Source: Merdimmobilis hominis (GTDB lineage Bacteria > Bacillota > Clostridia > Oscillospirales > Ruminococcaceae). From it: a stretch of DNA of 64,000 bases. Both the position numbers and the translations under genes were made by a program. The notes beneath the pieces are model-generated. The model saw nothing but the letters and a program-made list of their open reading frames with translations, had not been told where the DNA came from and searched no databases. The first letter of the stretch is position 1. Each line of letters starts with the position of its first letter. The stretch lies in assembly GCF_021109255.1 (NCBI RefSeq), contig NZ_JAJODG010000002.1; one strand, written 5' to 3'. Of this stretch, positions 1 through 8,465 are shown one piece after another.

Positions 1-888
1 GGCGCCATCTCTATCCCCGGCACCCGCCCCGCCGGCATCTTTACTGCCGGCACTGCCCAGCGGTATGTCAACATGGAGGGCTATATGGTGGGCAAACGGG
101 TAGTCATCCTGGGCTCCGGAGACATCGGTCTGATCATGGCCCGCCGCATGACCCTGGAAGGGGCTAAGGTCCTGGCCTGCGTGGAGCTGATGCCCTATTC
201 CAACGGCTTGAACCGGAATATCGTCCAGTGCCTCAACGACTACGGCATTCCCCTTTATCTCTCCCACACCATCACCGTCATCCAAGGCGACCGCCGGGTA
301 GAAAAGGTGATCATCTCCAAGGTGGATGAGAACCGCAAACCCATCCCTGGCTCGGAGATCGAGTTCGACTGCGACACCGTGCTGTTGTCGGTGGGCCTGA
401 TCCCGGAAAACGAGCTCTCCCGCGGGGTGGGCATCCAAATCGATCCCCGCACCAACGGCCCGGTGGTCTATGAGAATATGGAGACCTCCATCCCCGGCGT
501 TTTCGCCTGCGGCAATGTGGTCCACGTTCACGACCTGGTGGACTTTGTCACCGCGGAAAGCAAGCGGGCTGGCGGCAATGCGGCCAAATACATCCTTTCG
601 GAGGGCATCCAAGAGGGCAAGCTGATCCAGTTGAAAAACGGGGACAATGTGGGCTACACCGTCCCCCAGAAGATCCGCACCGGAAATGTGGACAAATTTG
701 TAGAGGTCTTTTTCCGGGTGCGCAACGTCTTCCAAGATGTTGTCATCAAGGTGACCTCCGGAGGGGAGGCCCTCTCCACCTTCAAGCGGGAGCACATGGC
801 CCCTGGCGAGATGGAAAAAATCGTCATCCCCAAGGCGCTGCTGGACAAAGCCGCCGATGAGATTGTCATTTCTGTAGAAAAGGAGTAA
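1..888 (+). CDS. NAD(P)/FAD-dependent oxidoreductase, 5' truncated by window edge
   Basis: The reading frame is open from base 1, so the N-terminal FAD-binding part lies outside the window and 295 residues are visible. A second Rossmann motif GSGDIG sits at visible residues 38-43 and reads as the NAD(P)H site. A late GVFACGNVVHVHD stretch is typical of the second FAD contact in pyridine nucleotide-disulfide type reductases. The next gene is DUF1667, seven bases downstream. That pairing is known from clostridial glycerol-3-phosphate dehydrogenase (glpA-type) operons, where this protein is thought to pass electrons from G3P oxidation. The family is well supported; the substrate is inferred from the neighbour. 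Confidence 0.85.
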   Translation, partial: GAISIPGTRPAGIFTAGTAQRYVNMEGYMVGKRVVILGSGDIGLIMARRMTLEGAKVLACVELMPYSNGLNRNIVQCLNDYGIPLYLSHTITVIQGDRRVEKVIISKVDENRKPIPGSEIEFDCDTVLLSVGLIPENELSRGVGIQIDPRTNGPVVYENMETSIPGVFACGNVVHVHDLVDFVTAESKRAGGNAAKYILSEGIQEGKLIQLKNGDNVGYTVPQKIRTGNVDKFVEVFFRVRNVFQDVVIKVTSGGEALSTFKREHMAPGEMEKIVIPKALLDKAADEIVISVEKE

Positions 889-894
889 GCGAAG

Positions 895-1239
895 ATGACC
901 GATTTGATTTGTATTGTCTGCCCCAAGGGCTGCCACCTCCATGTGGATGAAGAAAACGGTTATGCCGTCACCGGCAACTCCTGCCCTAGAGGCGCCGACT
1001 ACGGGAAAAAAGAGCTGGTCAATCCCACCCGGGTGATCACCTCCACTGTGAAGATCACCGGCGGCATCCACCACCGTCTACCAGTGAAAACCGACCGGGA
1101 CATCCCCAAGGCGATGATCCCGGAAGCCATAGCGCTGCTGAATGCAGTGCAGGTCCAGTCCCCTGTCAAAGTAGGGGACATCGTGGTTAAGGACGTCCTG
1201 GGCACCGGCGCCAACTTTGTCGCCTCCCGGGATATGTAA
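895..1239 (+). CDS. DUF1667 domain protein (glycerol dehydrogenase operon partner)
   Basis: This 114-residue protein starts at ATG 895 behind an AAGGAG motif. Its N-terminus carries a cysteine cluster (CIVCPKGC, then a fourth Cys in NSCPRG) that probably binds a metal or Fe-S cluster. The rest matches the DUF1667 pattern: TSTVKITGG, then a PVKTDRDIPK segment and a C-terminal GTGANFVASRDM. DUF1667 proteins regularly follow a FAD oxidoreductase and a G3P dehydrogenase, and an electron-transfer role is assumed rather than proven. A terminator follows directly. Confidence 0.85.
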   Translation: MTDLICIVCPKGCHLHVDEENGYAVTGNSCPRGADYGKKELVNPTRVITSTVKITGGIHHRLPVKTDRDIPKAMIPEAIALLNAVQVQSPVKVGDIVVKDVLGTGANFVASRDM

Positions 1240-1255
1240 CCCCTATTGTATAGAA

Positions 1256-1297
1256 CACCCCTCCCCTGCCCAAGCCGCCAGGAGAGGGGCGTTTTTT
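1256..1297 (+). terminator. Rho-independent terminator after DUF1667 gene
   Basis: A C-rich arm (1258-1268) can pair with the G-rich arm GGAGAGGGGCG at 1281-1291, and TTTTTT follows. The stem has mismatches, but the position 20 bases after the stop codon and the T-run support it. Confidence 0.6.
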
Positions 1298-1356
1298 ATT
1301 CTCTCGAAAGACATGCCAGCCCGGCAAACCGCCCCTGCTGATCTGTGGCATACAAA

Positions 1357-1393
1357 CGAAAAAGCGCCTGGGGAAAAATCCCCCCAGGCGCTT
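1357..1393 (-). terminator. Terminator of the Fe-S protein gene
   Basis: AAGCGCCTGGGG at 1362-1373 pairs perfectly with CCCCAGGCGCTT at 1382-1393. On the reverse strand the hairpin is followed by TTTTT. It lies about 35 bases beyond the stop of the reverse-strand gene at 1430. Nearly the same stem recurs at 2473-2505. Confidence 0.8.
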
Positions 1394-1429
1394 AATTCCT
1401 ATGCTTTCGTTCCAGCGGCAACTGCTTTT

Positions 1430-2368
1430 TTAATGGGATCTTGCCCCTTCATGCGACCTTATGTAACCCATAAGTTTGGAATGGTATTCGTCAAGCGTAT
1501 CCGGCATCGGTTCCGCATGACGGTCAAACAAAAGATCGGGCAGATAGCGGGGCGTTTTCCCTCCAGCCGTCATGGAGCGCACACAGCCAATGCAGTATAC
1601 AACAACATCCTGACAGGGGAATTGATCCGCCCGCATCTGTATGCGCCGCTCCACCTCTTCGTTGGGGACGGCACCATAAAAATTATCACCGCAGCAGACA
1701 GAGGAGGTTCCGCTAAACTCCGCTTCTACAATTTTGATGTGCATTTTTTGCAAAAGGCTTCTTATAGCGCGATGAACCTGTGGCCTGTGCCGGTACCCAC
1801 AGGAGTCGTGGATCGACACGGTCATCCCCCCATAGTCCGGCAATTTCAAATCTGGGATACTGTCCAAGACTTCCCAATAGGAAACCGTGCGAATGCCATT
1901 ATATAAAGAGCGGAAGCGGCGGTCACAGCCCGCACAGTTGTTGATGATGACAGAGCCTGCCTCCAACTGGGGATCGTTTCGGCAACAAATGTTGTGGAGC
2001 TTTACCTGCCCGAAATGTTCGTGCAACAAGTTCAACATCATCTCTGGAACTTCTGGTTTGTACAAGCTCAATGCACAGCCCGGATTAAAATAGCATTTGT
2101 CCGGATCTATAGCCTGGATGGGTATGCTGTCCCGTTCCCCCAATACCGGCTCAGCCGCGCCTACGGGGCATACAACTGAGCAAGTACCGCAGTCAATACA
2201 AATGGACGGGTCAATCTCCCGCTTTTCCGCTCCCATGGTAATTGCGCCGACAGGGCATTCTCCCTCACATTTCCCACACCCTATACAGGAATCCGCAATG
2301 ATATAGTAAAGTTTGTCCTCAATCCCGATCTTGATCGCATCCACAGAAAGATCTGTCTTTTTGTTCAC
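1430..2368 (-). CDS. 4Fe-4S ferredoxin / cysteine-rich (CCG) domain protein
   Basis: The protein has about 312 residues. Near the N-terminus are two ferredoxin motifs, CIGCGKCEGECP and CIDCGTCSVVCP. A heterodisulfide-reductase-B-like region follows, with NPGC, NNCAGC, HDSCGY, CCGD and CIGC motifs that would hold one or two more clusters. I chose GTG 2368 because it sits eight bases after GGAGG; the upstream in-frame GTG at 2377 overlaps that ribosome site. It has its own terminators on both sides and no partner genes, so its redox partner is unknown. A soluble electron-transfer or (Fe-S)-dependent reductase subunit is likely. Confidence 0.75.
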   Translation of the reverse strand: MNKKTDLSVDAIKIGIEDKLYYIIADSCIGCGKCEGECPVGAITMGAEKREIDPSICIDCGTCSVVCPVGAAEPVLGERDSIPIQAIDPDKCYFNPGCALSLYKPEVPEMMLNLLHEHFGQVKLHNICCRNDPQLEAGSVIINNCAGCDRRFRSLYNGIRTVSYWEVLDSIPDLKLPDYGGMTVSIHDSCGYRHRPQVHRAIRSLLQKMHIKIVEAEFSGTSSVCCGDNFYGAVPNEEVERRIQMRADQFPCQDVVVYCIGCVRSMTAGGKTPRYLPDLLFDRHAEPMPDTLDEYHSKLMGYIRSHEGARSH

Positions 2369-2472
2369 CGCAAACACCTCCGCCGCTCTTATTTACCCAG
2401 ACGCAATGATTATGAATAAAATATATCATAGCACAAACTGCCATGCAACCTTTTCCCATACGGACATACAGC

Positions 2473-2505
2473 AAAAAGCGCCTAGGTCATCCCCAGGCGC
2501 TTTTT
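2473..2505 (-). terminator. Terminator below the MATE C-terminal fragment
   Basis: AAAAAGCGCCTAGG and CCCAGGCGCTTTTT form a stem with one mismatch and a T-run on both strands. It ends the interrupted MATE gene and insulates the Fe-S gene. Its core is shared with the terminator at 1362-1393. Confidence 0.75.
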
Positions 2506-2527
2506 GTTTATAAAGAAATCCTCTTTT

Positions 2528-2848
2528 TTATTTGGCCGTCACTTGTGGAAGCAGGTGCACAGCGCGCTGTGTCTGCCGCCGGTCCACCAGGCGTTTATAG
2601 GGGTAAGCAAAGGCAAGGGTGCCAAGCTCGGCAAAGGTGATGGTCAGCCAAACGCCGTTTTCTCCGAGGATTGGGGTGAGGACAATGATGCCCACCAGCA
2701 CTAGGACAATCCCGCGGGAGAGGGCCACAACGGTGGAGATCTTCGGCCGCTCGATGGATTGGAAGTAGTACATCAGCATGGTGTTGAGGCCAGTGAAGAC
2801 AAAGGAGACAAAGTAAAGCTTCATCGCGGGGATACAAGCCTCGATCAA
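2528..2848 (-). pseudogene. MATE efflux transporter, C-terminal fragment split off by the mobile element
   Basis: The 106 codons encode the last two or three membrane segments of a MATE transporter, beginning at LIEACIPAMKLYF and running through GLNTMLMYYFQSIERPK and GENGVWLTITFAE. There is no sensible start: the frame opens at a TTG and hits a stop just upstream. The missing N-terminal part is on the same strand at 15506-16547 and ends at GCFTED, exactly where this piece should begin. Together they give about 454 residues, the normal MATE length. The two are therefore one gene broken by the element between them. Confidence 0.85.
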
Positions 2849-2852
2849 ATGC

Positions 2853-2858
2853 TCATGT
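2853..2858. repeat. Candidate left attachment core (TCATGT)
   Basis: This hexamer recurs at the right junction. TnpX-type recombinases exchange at a GA dinucleotide, which reads TC on this strand and falls inside the hexamer. Host MATE coding sequence ends just to its left. Confidence 0.5.
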
Positions 2859-2957
2859 ACGGTAAAGTATCACAAGAAAATTATGTCGAATTGACAGCCG
2901 CCTCCGCTATACCGAATAAGGAAATAAAGAGTCCTCAAATTTTGCGCTACTAAATGA

Positions 2958-2985
2958 AGACGAGCGGAAGTAATCTCCCGCTCGT
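2958..2985 (-). terminator. Terminator of tet(40)
   Basis: GACGAGCGG and CCGCTCGTC form a nine-base-pair stem, followed on the reverse strand by a weak T-rich stretch. It lies 23 bases beyond the tet(40) stop codon. Confidence 0.65.
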
Positions 2986-3007
2986 CAGTAAACTTAACTA
3001 TGCCATA

Positions 3008-4228
3008 TCAATCCCGCTTCTTTCCCGCCACCGGCACTAAGAACAGCGCGGGCAACAGCAGGAAAGCGGTACAGACCAGCCCCCAGGGTATGGACACCTG
3101 CTGGGCTACCAGCCCCACAATAGGCCCGCCGATGATCTGCCCGAAAGAGTCCAGCTGTCCGCTGGTGGAAAAGACTGTGGCGCGCATTTTCTCATCCACA
3201 TGGTCGTTCATCCAGGCGGCCAGCACAGGCTCCTTGATGGTGCGCATAAGCCCCGCCAGCAGGAACACCAACAACATGAACCAAAAGCTCCGCCCCACCG
3301 CGAAGAGAACCAGGCACAGGATATACCCGGCGCTGGTGGACATGACCACACTGGTTCGGCTGACAGTCCCTTTTTTCTCCATGCGGGCGATGAGCAACTG
3401 AGAAGCCAGAATACCTAAGCCGTTGCCGATAAGACTGATAACACCGAACCAAGTGACGCTGTTCAGCGGCCCGATAACGGGTATTACCGTGTCATCCAGA
3501 AAATGAGCGGTGGAGAGCCGGTCAAAGCCTTCACTGGCAAGTCCCCCGCATAGTGTGATTGCTAAGAGCGCCAGCAACACAGGTGCGCCTTTCACAAAGC
3601 CCAGGTTGAGCTTGAACAGGCAGACAAAGTCTTTAAGCAAGCCCTGCCGTTCCTCAATAGCAGGGGAGAAGTTGGTTTCTGGCATGATGCGAACCATCAC
3701 CAGCCCCAACAACAAGCACAAACTGCCCCCCAAGATGACAGGCATTTGCAGGTTTATGTTTCCCAGCAGTGTGCCCAGCACCACGCCCAGAACGCCGCCG
3801 ATTTGCCCCATTTGACTGCCCCGCAGGAACACCTTGTCTATGGGTTTGTCCTCTTCCTCCGAGGCAATCCACGCCTCCAGAGCGCCGGTGATGAAGGTAT
3901 CACCGCAACCCCAGACAACCTGGGCCAGCAGAACCGGCGCGAACCACGGTAGCGCACCCTCCATCAGAAAGCCCAGGCCGTAGAGGAACATTCCAATCAG
4001 CACCGAGCGCCGACGGCTATACAAATCCGCCACCACACCGGTGGGTATCTCGAACAGAAAGCAGGAGGTCTCCAGAACCGTCCCTACCAGGACAAGCTGG
4101 AAAGCATCCAGCTGCACCACCTCCAGGTGGTACACGATGGAAAGCACTGTGGACATAGAAACCGCCAGGGAACAGACAAATCGGAACAGCAGGTAGACAG
4201 AATATGCCTTTGAATTTTTAGCAAACAT
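3008..4228 (-). CDS. tet(40): Tetracycline efflux MFS transporter Tet(40)
   Basis: The 406-residue protein is a twelve-segment major facilitator pump. The N-terminus MFAKNSKAYSVYLLFRF, the loop ADLYSRRRSVLIG (motif A between TM2 and TM3) and the total length fit Tet(40) as I remember it; it exports tetracycline in exchange for protons. The start ATG 4228 is preceded by AGGAGG. Tet(40) is best known paired with the mosaic tet(O/32/O); here its partner is tet(W), with an IS110 remnant and a methyltransferase gene between them. Allele identity should be checked by alignment because recognition is from memory. Confidence 0.92.
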   Translation of the reverse strand: MFAKNSKAYSVYLLFRFVCSLAVSMSTVLSIVYHLEVVQLDAFQLVLVGTVLETSCFLFEIPTGVVADLYSRRRSVLIGMFLYGLGFLMEGALPWFAPVLLAQVVWGCGDTFITGALEAWIASEEEDKPIDKVFLRGSQMGQIGGVLGVVLGTLLGNINLQMPVILGGSLCLLLGLVMVRIMPETNFSPAIEERQGLLKDFVCLFKLNLGFVKGAPVLLALLAITLCGGLASEGFDRLSTAHFLDDTVIPVIGPLNSVTWFGVISLIGNGLGILASQLLIARMEKKGTVSRTSVVMSTSAGYILCLVLFAVGRSFWFMLLVFLLAGLMRTIKEPVLAAWMNDHVDEKMRATVFSTSGQLDSFGQIIGGPIVGLVAQQVSIPWGLVCTAFLLLPALFLVPVAGKKRD

Positions 4229-4384
4229 GAAGTTACATCCTCCTAGTATAATAATGGTGTAGTCAAGAACGACTACTGGTTAATAGTTACAAAGTCCAAT
4301 CTAATAAATCTATATAGATATAACGGAAGGAGGAGTTCCCCCTCCATCAGAAGTTATAGGACATATTTACCGTGTCTGAGGTTT
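4229..4384 (-). promoter_or_regulatory. tet(40) upstream region
   Basis: The ribosome site AGGAGG is at 4231-4236. TAGTC and GACTA (4260-4264 and 4271-4275) form a short inverted repeat. A TTGACT lies in this dyad, but no well-spaced -10 pairs with it, so the promoter is not resolved. The rest of this stretch up to the IS110 left end shows nothing I recognise. Confidence 0.4.
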
Positions 4385-4615
4385 CCTTAATGCACCAGAC
4401 AAAATATAGAGGTATAATCACTGAAGGCAGGATCATTGACGTTTCCTCCTTGGGAGCCGGCCTTCTGGCTGGCGATACCTCTTAGAAAGTCTGTCAATCC
4501 TTTCGGTGGTGATTTATGTTTTGGCTGGTTGGGAAGCCTCAGGCTATACCTGTATAAGCCGCTAGGTTGTGTATCCACCCTTTGGAATTGGATGCCTGCC
4601 GGAAAGGATATTACT
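4385..4615 (+). ncRNA. Candidate IS110 bridge-RNA region (left-end noncoding part)
   Basis: About 230 bases without a credible gene lie directly upstream of the IS110 transposase start. IS110-group elements encode a structured bridge RNA in exactly this position. A TATAAT at 4413-4418 could drive it. Hairpins are visible: GCCGGCC with GGCTGGC near 4456-4473, and AGCCTCAGGCT near 4533-4545. Neither the guide loops nor the IS end were defined. Because the transposase is truncated, the RNA is probably a relic. Confidence 0.5.
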
Positions 4616-5149
4616 ATGCACTATCAAAAAGTACTCAAGATGCCTGAAAGCATCCCCTATCTCTCTGTCGGGTTTGATGTCGGCGCAGACTTCACCTGGA
4701 TGTCTATCATGCTCCCCAATGGCATCCTCATCGGTAAGCCTTTTAAGATCATTCATTCTGATCCGCAGTCCCGTGAGCTTGCCATCTCAAAAATAAAGGA
4801 AGCCCAGGAGATGTATTCTCTTGAAAGCCGCTGCTTCCTTGAATCCACCGGGATCTACCACATCCCACTCCTGTGCTTCCTTCGTGATAAGGGTTTTGAC
4901 TGCGCCGTCATTAATCCTATCATTACTAAGAATAGCACAAATATGAACGTCAGGAAACTGCATAATGATAAATTTGATTCAAAAAAAGCTGCTAAAGTCG
5001 GCCTGGATGCCTCCCTTAAGGCTTCCATTGTCCCGGATGACGCAATCATTGACCTGCGCAATCTCGTGCGTGACTACTATTATTTCAAGGACCTGCAATC
5101 CGCCATCGTATTGAAGCTTCATGCGGAACTCAACTTGAATTTATTTTAA
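4616..5149 (+). pseudogene. IS110-family transposase, C-terminally truncated
   Basis: The frame encodes 177 residues, less than half of a normal IS110 transposase of about 400. The N-terminal RuvC-like DEDD domain is intact: D21 in GFDVG, E76 in FLESTG, and D118/D121 in NDKFD. The C-terminal Tnp domain with the catalytic serine is missing. The sequence stops being transposase-like near 5130, next to the 3' end of the methyltransferase gene. The start ATG 4616 follows GGAAAGGAT. An upstream in-frame extension to 4436 lies in the noncoding left end and was not used. Confidence 0.85.
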
Positions 5150-5908
5150 GCTATCACGTTTTACCTTCTTAAGCCTTACTATCATTACCATAGGAATTTC
5201 TTTGTTGGTTTTAAAACATTCTTCATAAAATCCATCAATGACAAATCCAGCTCTAAAACAAAGGTTAAAAATATCTTGTATGGAACGATGATAATAAATC
5301 TGCTCTTTCGGTTGCCCTTCAATCGCTATATCATAGTAACTGTGCGGTGTCATATATTTTTCAGTCAACGTGACAAAACAAGGGTGTTGCGTTGCAAAGA
5401 CAAAAATTCCGCTTTCCTGCAACAGTTCATAAACAGCCATAAGAAGTGGTTCAATATCCGTAATATCCATAATTGCCATATTAGAAACTGCTTTCGTAAA
5501 GGCTCGATTTCTTTTTAATTCTAATATACTTTTTCTATCGGTCGCATCCGCCACACAAAATTCAATTTGTTTTGCATATTGTGATTGCCGTCTTTTAGCC
5601 AATTCTATCATTTTTTTGCTGTAATCAAAAGCGACAACCGAAGCGCCTCTTTGTGCAAGATACGAAGAATAATTTCCATTGCCACACGCAATATCCAAAA
5701 TGTAATCCGCAGGATTAGGAGATAGAAGTTCCGTTACTTTGGGACGCACTACCTCTCTGTGAAATTCATTAGATTCGTCACCCATTGCATTATCCCAAAA
5801 TTGTGCGTTCTCCTCCCAGATTTTTTTACTTTCCTCTGTTCCCATGTTCTCTCCCACTCCCCAAATTTGCTTTTTTGCTTCCATTAAATCTTCCTTACTA
5901 TATTCCAT
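5141..5908 (-). CDS. Class I SAM-dependent methyltransferase (tet(W)-linked)
   Basis: The 255-residue protein has the methyltransferase motif I ILDIACGNGNY near residue 70 and a following acidic strand VVAFDYSKKMIELA. The substrate is unknown; the fold fits small-molecule methyltransferases. The start ATG 5908 follows GGAGGGT. It lies 50 bases downstream of tet(W) on the same strand and is probably cotranscribed; similar genes are known to travel with tet(W). Its AT-richness compared with flanking genes points to a separate origin. Confidence 0.8.
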   Translation of the reverse strand: MEYSKEDLMEAKKQIWGVGENMGTEESKKIWEENAQFWDNAMGDESNEFHREVVRPKVTELLSPNPADYILDIACGNGNYSSYLAQRGASVVAFDYSKKMIELAKRRQSQYAKQIEFCVADATDRKSILELKRNRAFTKAVSNMAIMDITDIEPLLMAVYELLQESGIFVFATQHPCFVTLTEKYMTPHSYYDIAIEGQPKEQIYYHRSIQDIFNLCFRAGFVIDGFYEECFKTNKEIPMVMIVRLKKVKRDSLK

Positions 5909-5958
5909 TGTTACCCTCCATAACTTCTGATTGTTGCCGTCTTGACGATTATGTATCT

Positions 5959-7878
5959 TTACATTACCTTCTGAAACATATGGCGCACCTTGTCCAGGCG
6001 GCTGTTTGGACGGCGAGGCTGGATGACCGGCTGACCGACAGCGGCCTGATATCCTTTCAGCTCTGTAAGGCATACGCTCCGCCCGTTGGTGTAAAAGGCC
6101 AGATCAGTACGGTATGCCTGTATACAGCGGGCGGGAATCTCGCCAGTAAAGACAACTTCATCCTTTTTTACCTGGGCCGTTTCGATGGTGGCACAGTATT
6201 TCGGTGCATCATGATAAGCCCTGGAAAGGTATTCCTGGGGCGCATAGAGGATGAAGGAGAGATAAGGTTCCAGCAGCTGCGTCCCCGATTCCTTCAATGC
6301 CTGTTCCAATACAATCGGGGCCAATGAGCGGAAGTCCGCCGGCGTGCTGACCGGACTGTAATAAAGCCCGTATTCAAAGCAAATCTTACAGTCCGTTACG
6401 TTCCAGCCGAACAAGCCCTGCTCCAGCCCGTAACGGATACCATCCCTGACAGCGTTTTGAAAACTCTGGTTCAAGTATCCCAGCGAAACCCGGCTCTCGT
6501 ATTGTACACCGGAGCCAAGCGAGAGTGGTGTAACAGACAGTCCTATGGATGCCCAAAACGGGTTGGGCGGCACCTCGATATGGATGGTGTGGCTGGCTGC
6601 TTTGAGCGGCCGCTCCATATAAATGACGGAGGGTTCCTTTACCACTGTTTCAAGCTTGTATTTTTCCGACAGCAAAGCGGAAACAACCTCCAACTGCACC
6701 CGGCCCAAAAAAGAAAGAATGATCTCATGGGTGATGGAATCCACTTCGCAACGCAAAAGCGGGTCAGTATCCGCAAGTTGCGTAAGAGCGTCCAGCAGCC
6801 GTTCTCTTTGCGCTGCCGTTTTCGGCGCAATCGTCGTCCGCAGCATGGGGAGGGGGTCCTCGCGCCACCTTTTACGAGGGAGCCGGGTTTGGTCCCCTAA
6901 TACATCGTTTAACCTCACGCTGTCGCTGGGAAGGATAACAATTTCACCCTGATAAGCGGTGTCTGTCCGAACAATTTCCCCTTTGGATGGAATACGCATC
7001 TCTGTGATTTTCAGCTTTTCTCTCCCGGCCAGGGCCACCGTATCCCGCAGGCGCAGCGTTCCGCTGTATAACCGTAGATAGACACGCCGCTGGCCGCAAT
7101 CGGTGTACTCAACCTTGAAAACGCTGCCGCATAGGGCGGCGCCCCCCTGTTCCCCAATCGGTTGGAACAGCCCTGTCACCGCATCCATCAACGGTTGAAT
7201 GCCAAGGCCATTTTTGGCGCTGCCATGATAGACTGGGAACAGGGAGGCGTCTTGAACCCGCTGCTGTTCCTCCCGCGCAAGTTTTTCCCGGCTGATTGGT
7301 TCTCCTGCGATATACTTTTCCAATAATTCATCGTTATTTTCGATGACCGCATCCCATGCTTCTATGTCGGTATTTTCCTCCAGGACTATTTCCGGGGACA
7401 GCGACACCGTCTGCTTGATGATAATATCGGCGGAGAGCTTATCCCGAACAGACTGAACCACGCTCTGCAAATCAACGCCAGCCTGGTCGATCTTGTTGAT
7501 AAAGATAACGGTGGGAATGTTCATTTTCCGCAGGGCATGGAACAGAATACGGGTCTGGGCCTGCACGCCATCTTTAGCGGAGATCACCAAGATGGCCCCA
7601 TCTAAAACAGCCAAAGAGCGGTACACCTCCGCCAAAAAATCCATGTGGCCGGGCGTATCCACAATGTTAACTTTACATCTGTGCCACTGGAAGGAAGTGA
7701 CTGCCGCTTGAATGGTAATCCCACGCTGCCGCTCCAAAAACATGGTGTCCGTCCTCGTTGTCCCTTTTTCGACGCTCCCCGGTTCTGAAATGGCTCCGCT
7801 GGCATATAGCAGGCTCTCCGTCAAGGTCGTCTTTCCAGCGTCTACATGGGCAAGAATTCCAATATTGATTATTTTCAT
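5959..7878 (-). CDS. tet(W): Tetracycline resistance ribosomal protection protein Tet(W)
   Basis: The 639-residue translational GTPase resembles EF-G. The N-terminal G1 motif AHVDAGKT is at residues 10-17, followed by DTPGHMDF and NKID. Elongation-factor domains follow, up to the C-terminal QPRRPNSRLDKVRHMF. The protein binds the ribosome and dislodges tetracycline. The sequence fits Tet(W) and clearly differs from Tet(O), as I recall both; no mosaic switch was noticed by eye. The start ATG follows GGGAGGACAATCAC. An upstream leader peptide and hairpin suggest attenuation control. Confidence 0.95.
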   Translation of the reverse strand: MKIINIGILAHVDAGKTTLTESLLYASGAISEPGSVEKGTTRTDTMFLERQRGITIQAAVTSFQWHRCKVNIVDTPGHMDFLAEVYRSLAVLDGAILVISAKDGVQAQTRILFHALRKMNIPTVIFINKIDQAGVDLQSVVQSVRDKLSADIIIKQTVSLSPEIVLEENTDIEAWDAVIENNDELLEKYIAGEPISREKLAREEQQRVQDASLFPVYHGSAKNGLGIQPLMDAVTGLFQPIGEQGGAALCGSVFKVEYTDCGQRRVYLRLYSGTLRLRDTVALAGREKLKITEMRIPSKGEIVRTDTAYQGEIVILPSDSVRLNDVLGDQTRLPRKRWREDPLPMLRTTIAPKTAAQRERLLDALTQLADTDPLLRCEVDSITHEIILSFLGRVQLEVVSALLSEKYKLETVVKEPSVIYMERPLKAASHTIHIEVPPNPFWASIGLSVTPLSLGSGVQYESRVSLGYLNQSFQNAVRDGIRYGLEQGLFGWNVTDCKICFEYGLYYSPVSTPADFRSLAPIVLEQALKESGTQLLEPYLSFILYAPQEYLSRAYHDAPKYCATIETAQVKKDEVVFTGEIPARCIQAYRTDLAFYTNGRSVCLTELKGYQAAVGQPVIQPRRPNSRLDKVRHMFQKVM

Positions 7879-7915
7879 GTGATTGTCCTCCCTTTACAGC
7901 CCCAAAGGGCATAAA

Positions 7916-7952
7916 AATCCCCAGCAGTAAAATACTTTTACCACTGGGGATT
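7916..7952 (-). promoter_or_regulatory. tet(W) attenuator hairpin
   Basis: AATCCCCAG and CTGGGGATT form a strong stem between the leader peptide and the tet(W) start, and a T-rich run follows on the reverse strand. The end of the leader reading frame enters the stem. This matches the known tet(M)-type attenuation design, in which a stalled or slowed leader ribosome relieves termination. Confidence 0.75.
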
Positions 7953-7982
7953 ATAAGTTGCGGACATACACATATACAGCAT
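7938..7982 (-). CDS. tet(W) leader peptide, 14 residues
   Basis: A short frame reads MLYMCMSATYNPQW and stops inside the attenuator hairpin, about 60 bases before the tet(W) start. It is far below normal gene length. Position and form match the leader peptides of ribosomal-protection tet genes. Confidence 0.7.
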   Translation of the reverse strand: MLYMCMSATYNPQW

Positions 7983-8465
7983 ACACCTGTTTGTGATTGC
8001 TGTTTTTGGGGATATGTCAAAATTGATAAGGCAAAAGTATTCTTAAATTGGGTACAAAAAACTAAGCCCCTACAAAAGGAGCTATCATAATCCTTTGTTC
8101 CCACTATTTGATTATAGTTTTATTTAAGAATACCTTGCCGCATATTTTTTACTCCTTTTCTGGATTAAATCATTGTATCACATCAGTTTTAATCATTGTA
8201 TCACATCAGTTTTAGGAAAGCAAGTACCTAAAAGAAATTTTTCTTCCCCTTATATGTAACAATCATACCGGCTTCCTAGCGTTCAGAATGTTTTCTGCTG
8301 TCTGCTGTGGTGTTTGGTTGGAATTGTCCAACCAAAAGCCGATCCGTGGTGTTGTCTGCATTTTACTAAATACAAATTCAATGTATACAGAAAGATATAA
8401 GGAGTGGGAGGGATTCCGCCGTAGTTGGCATTGTAGGAAAATCCAAAAGTTTAGATTTTCCCACA
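7983..8465 (-). promoter_or_regulatory. tet(W) upstream region, no gene
   Basis: These 480 bases hold no convincing gene. On the reverse strand there are several promoter-like pieces: TTGACA near 8018, and a TATGAT near 8089 next to ATAATC. None forms an unambiguous -35/-10 pair. AGTATTCTTAA occurs twice in variant form near 8036 and 8128. A 23-base tandem repeat is annotated separately. Confidence 0.4.
8168..8213. repeat. Perfect tandem direct repeat, 2 x 23 bp
   Basis: The unit beginning AATCATTGTATCACATCAG occupies 8168-8190 and is repeated without change at 8191-8213. It lies about 290 bases upstream of tet(W). It may be a slippage duplication or a paired protein-binding site. Confidence 0.85.

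Noticed and set aside
1217..1906. 229-residue forward frame
   Set aside because: It overlaps the terminators and lies antisense to the well-supported Fe-S protein gene.
2759..2953. Forward frame ending KEIKSPQILRY near the left end of the element
   Set aside because: Its first half is antisense to the MATE fragment, and no ribosome site or family is visible. It is probably chance or an unrecognisable gene remnant at the element end.
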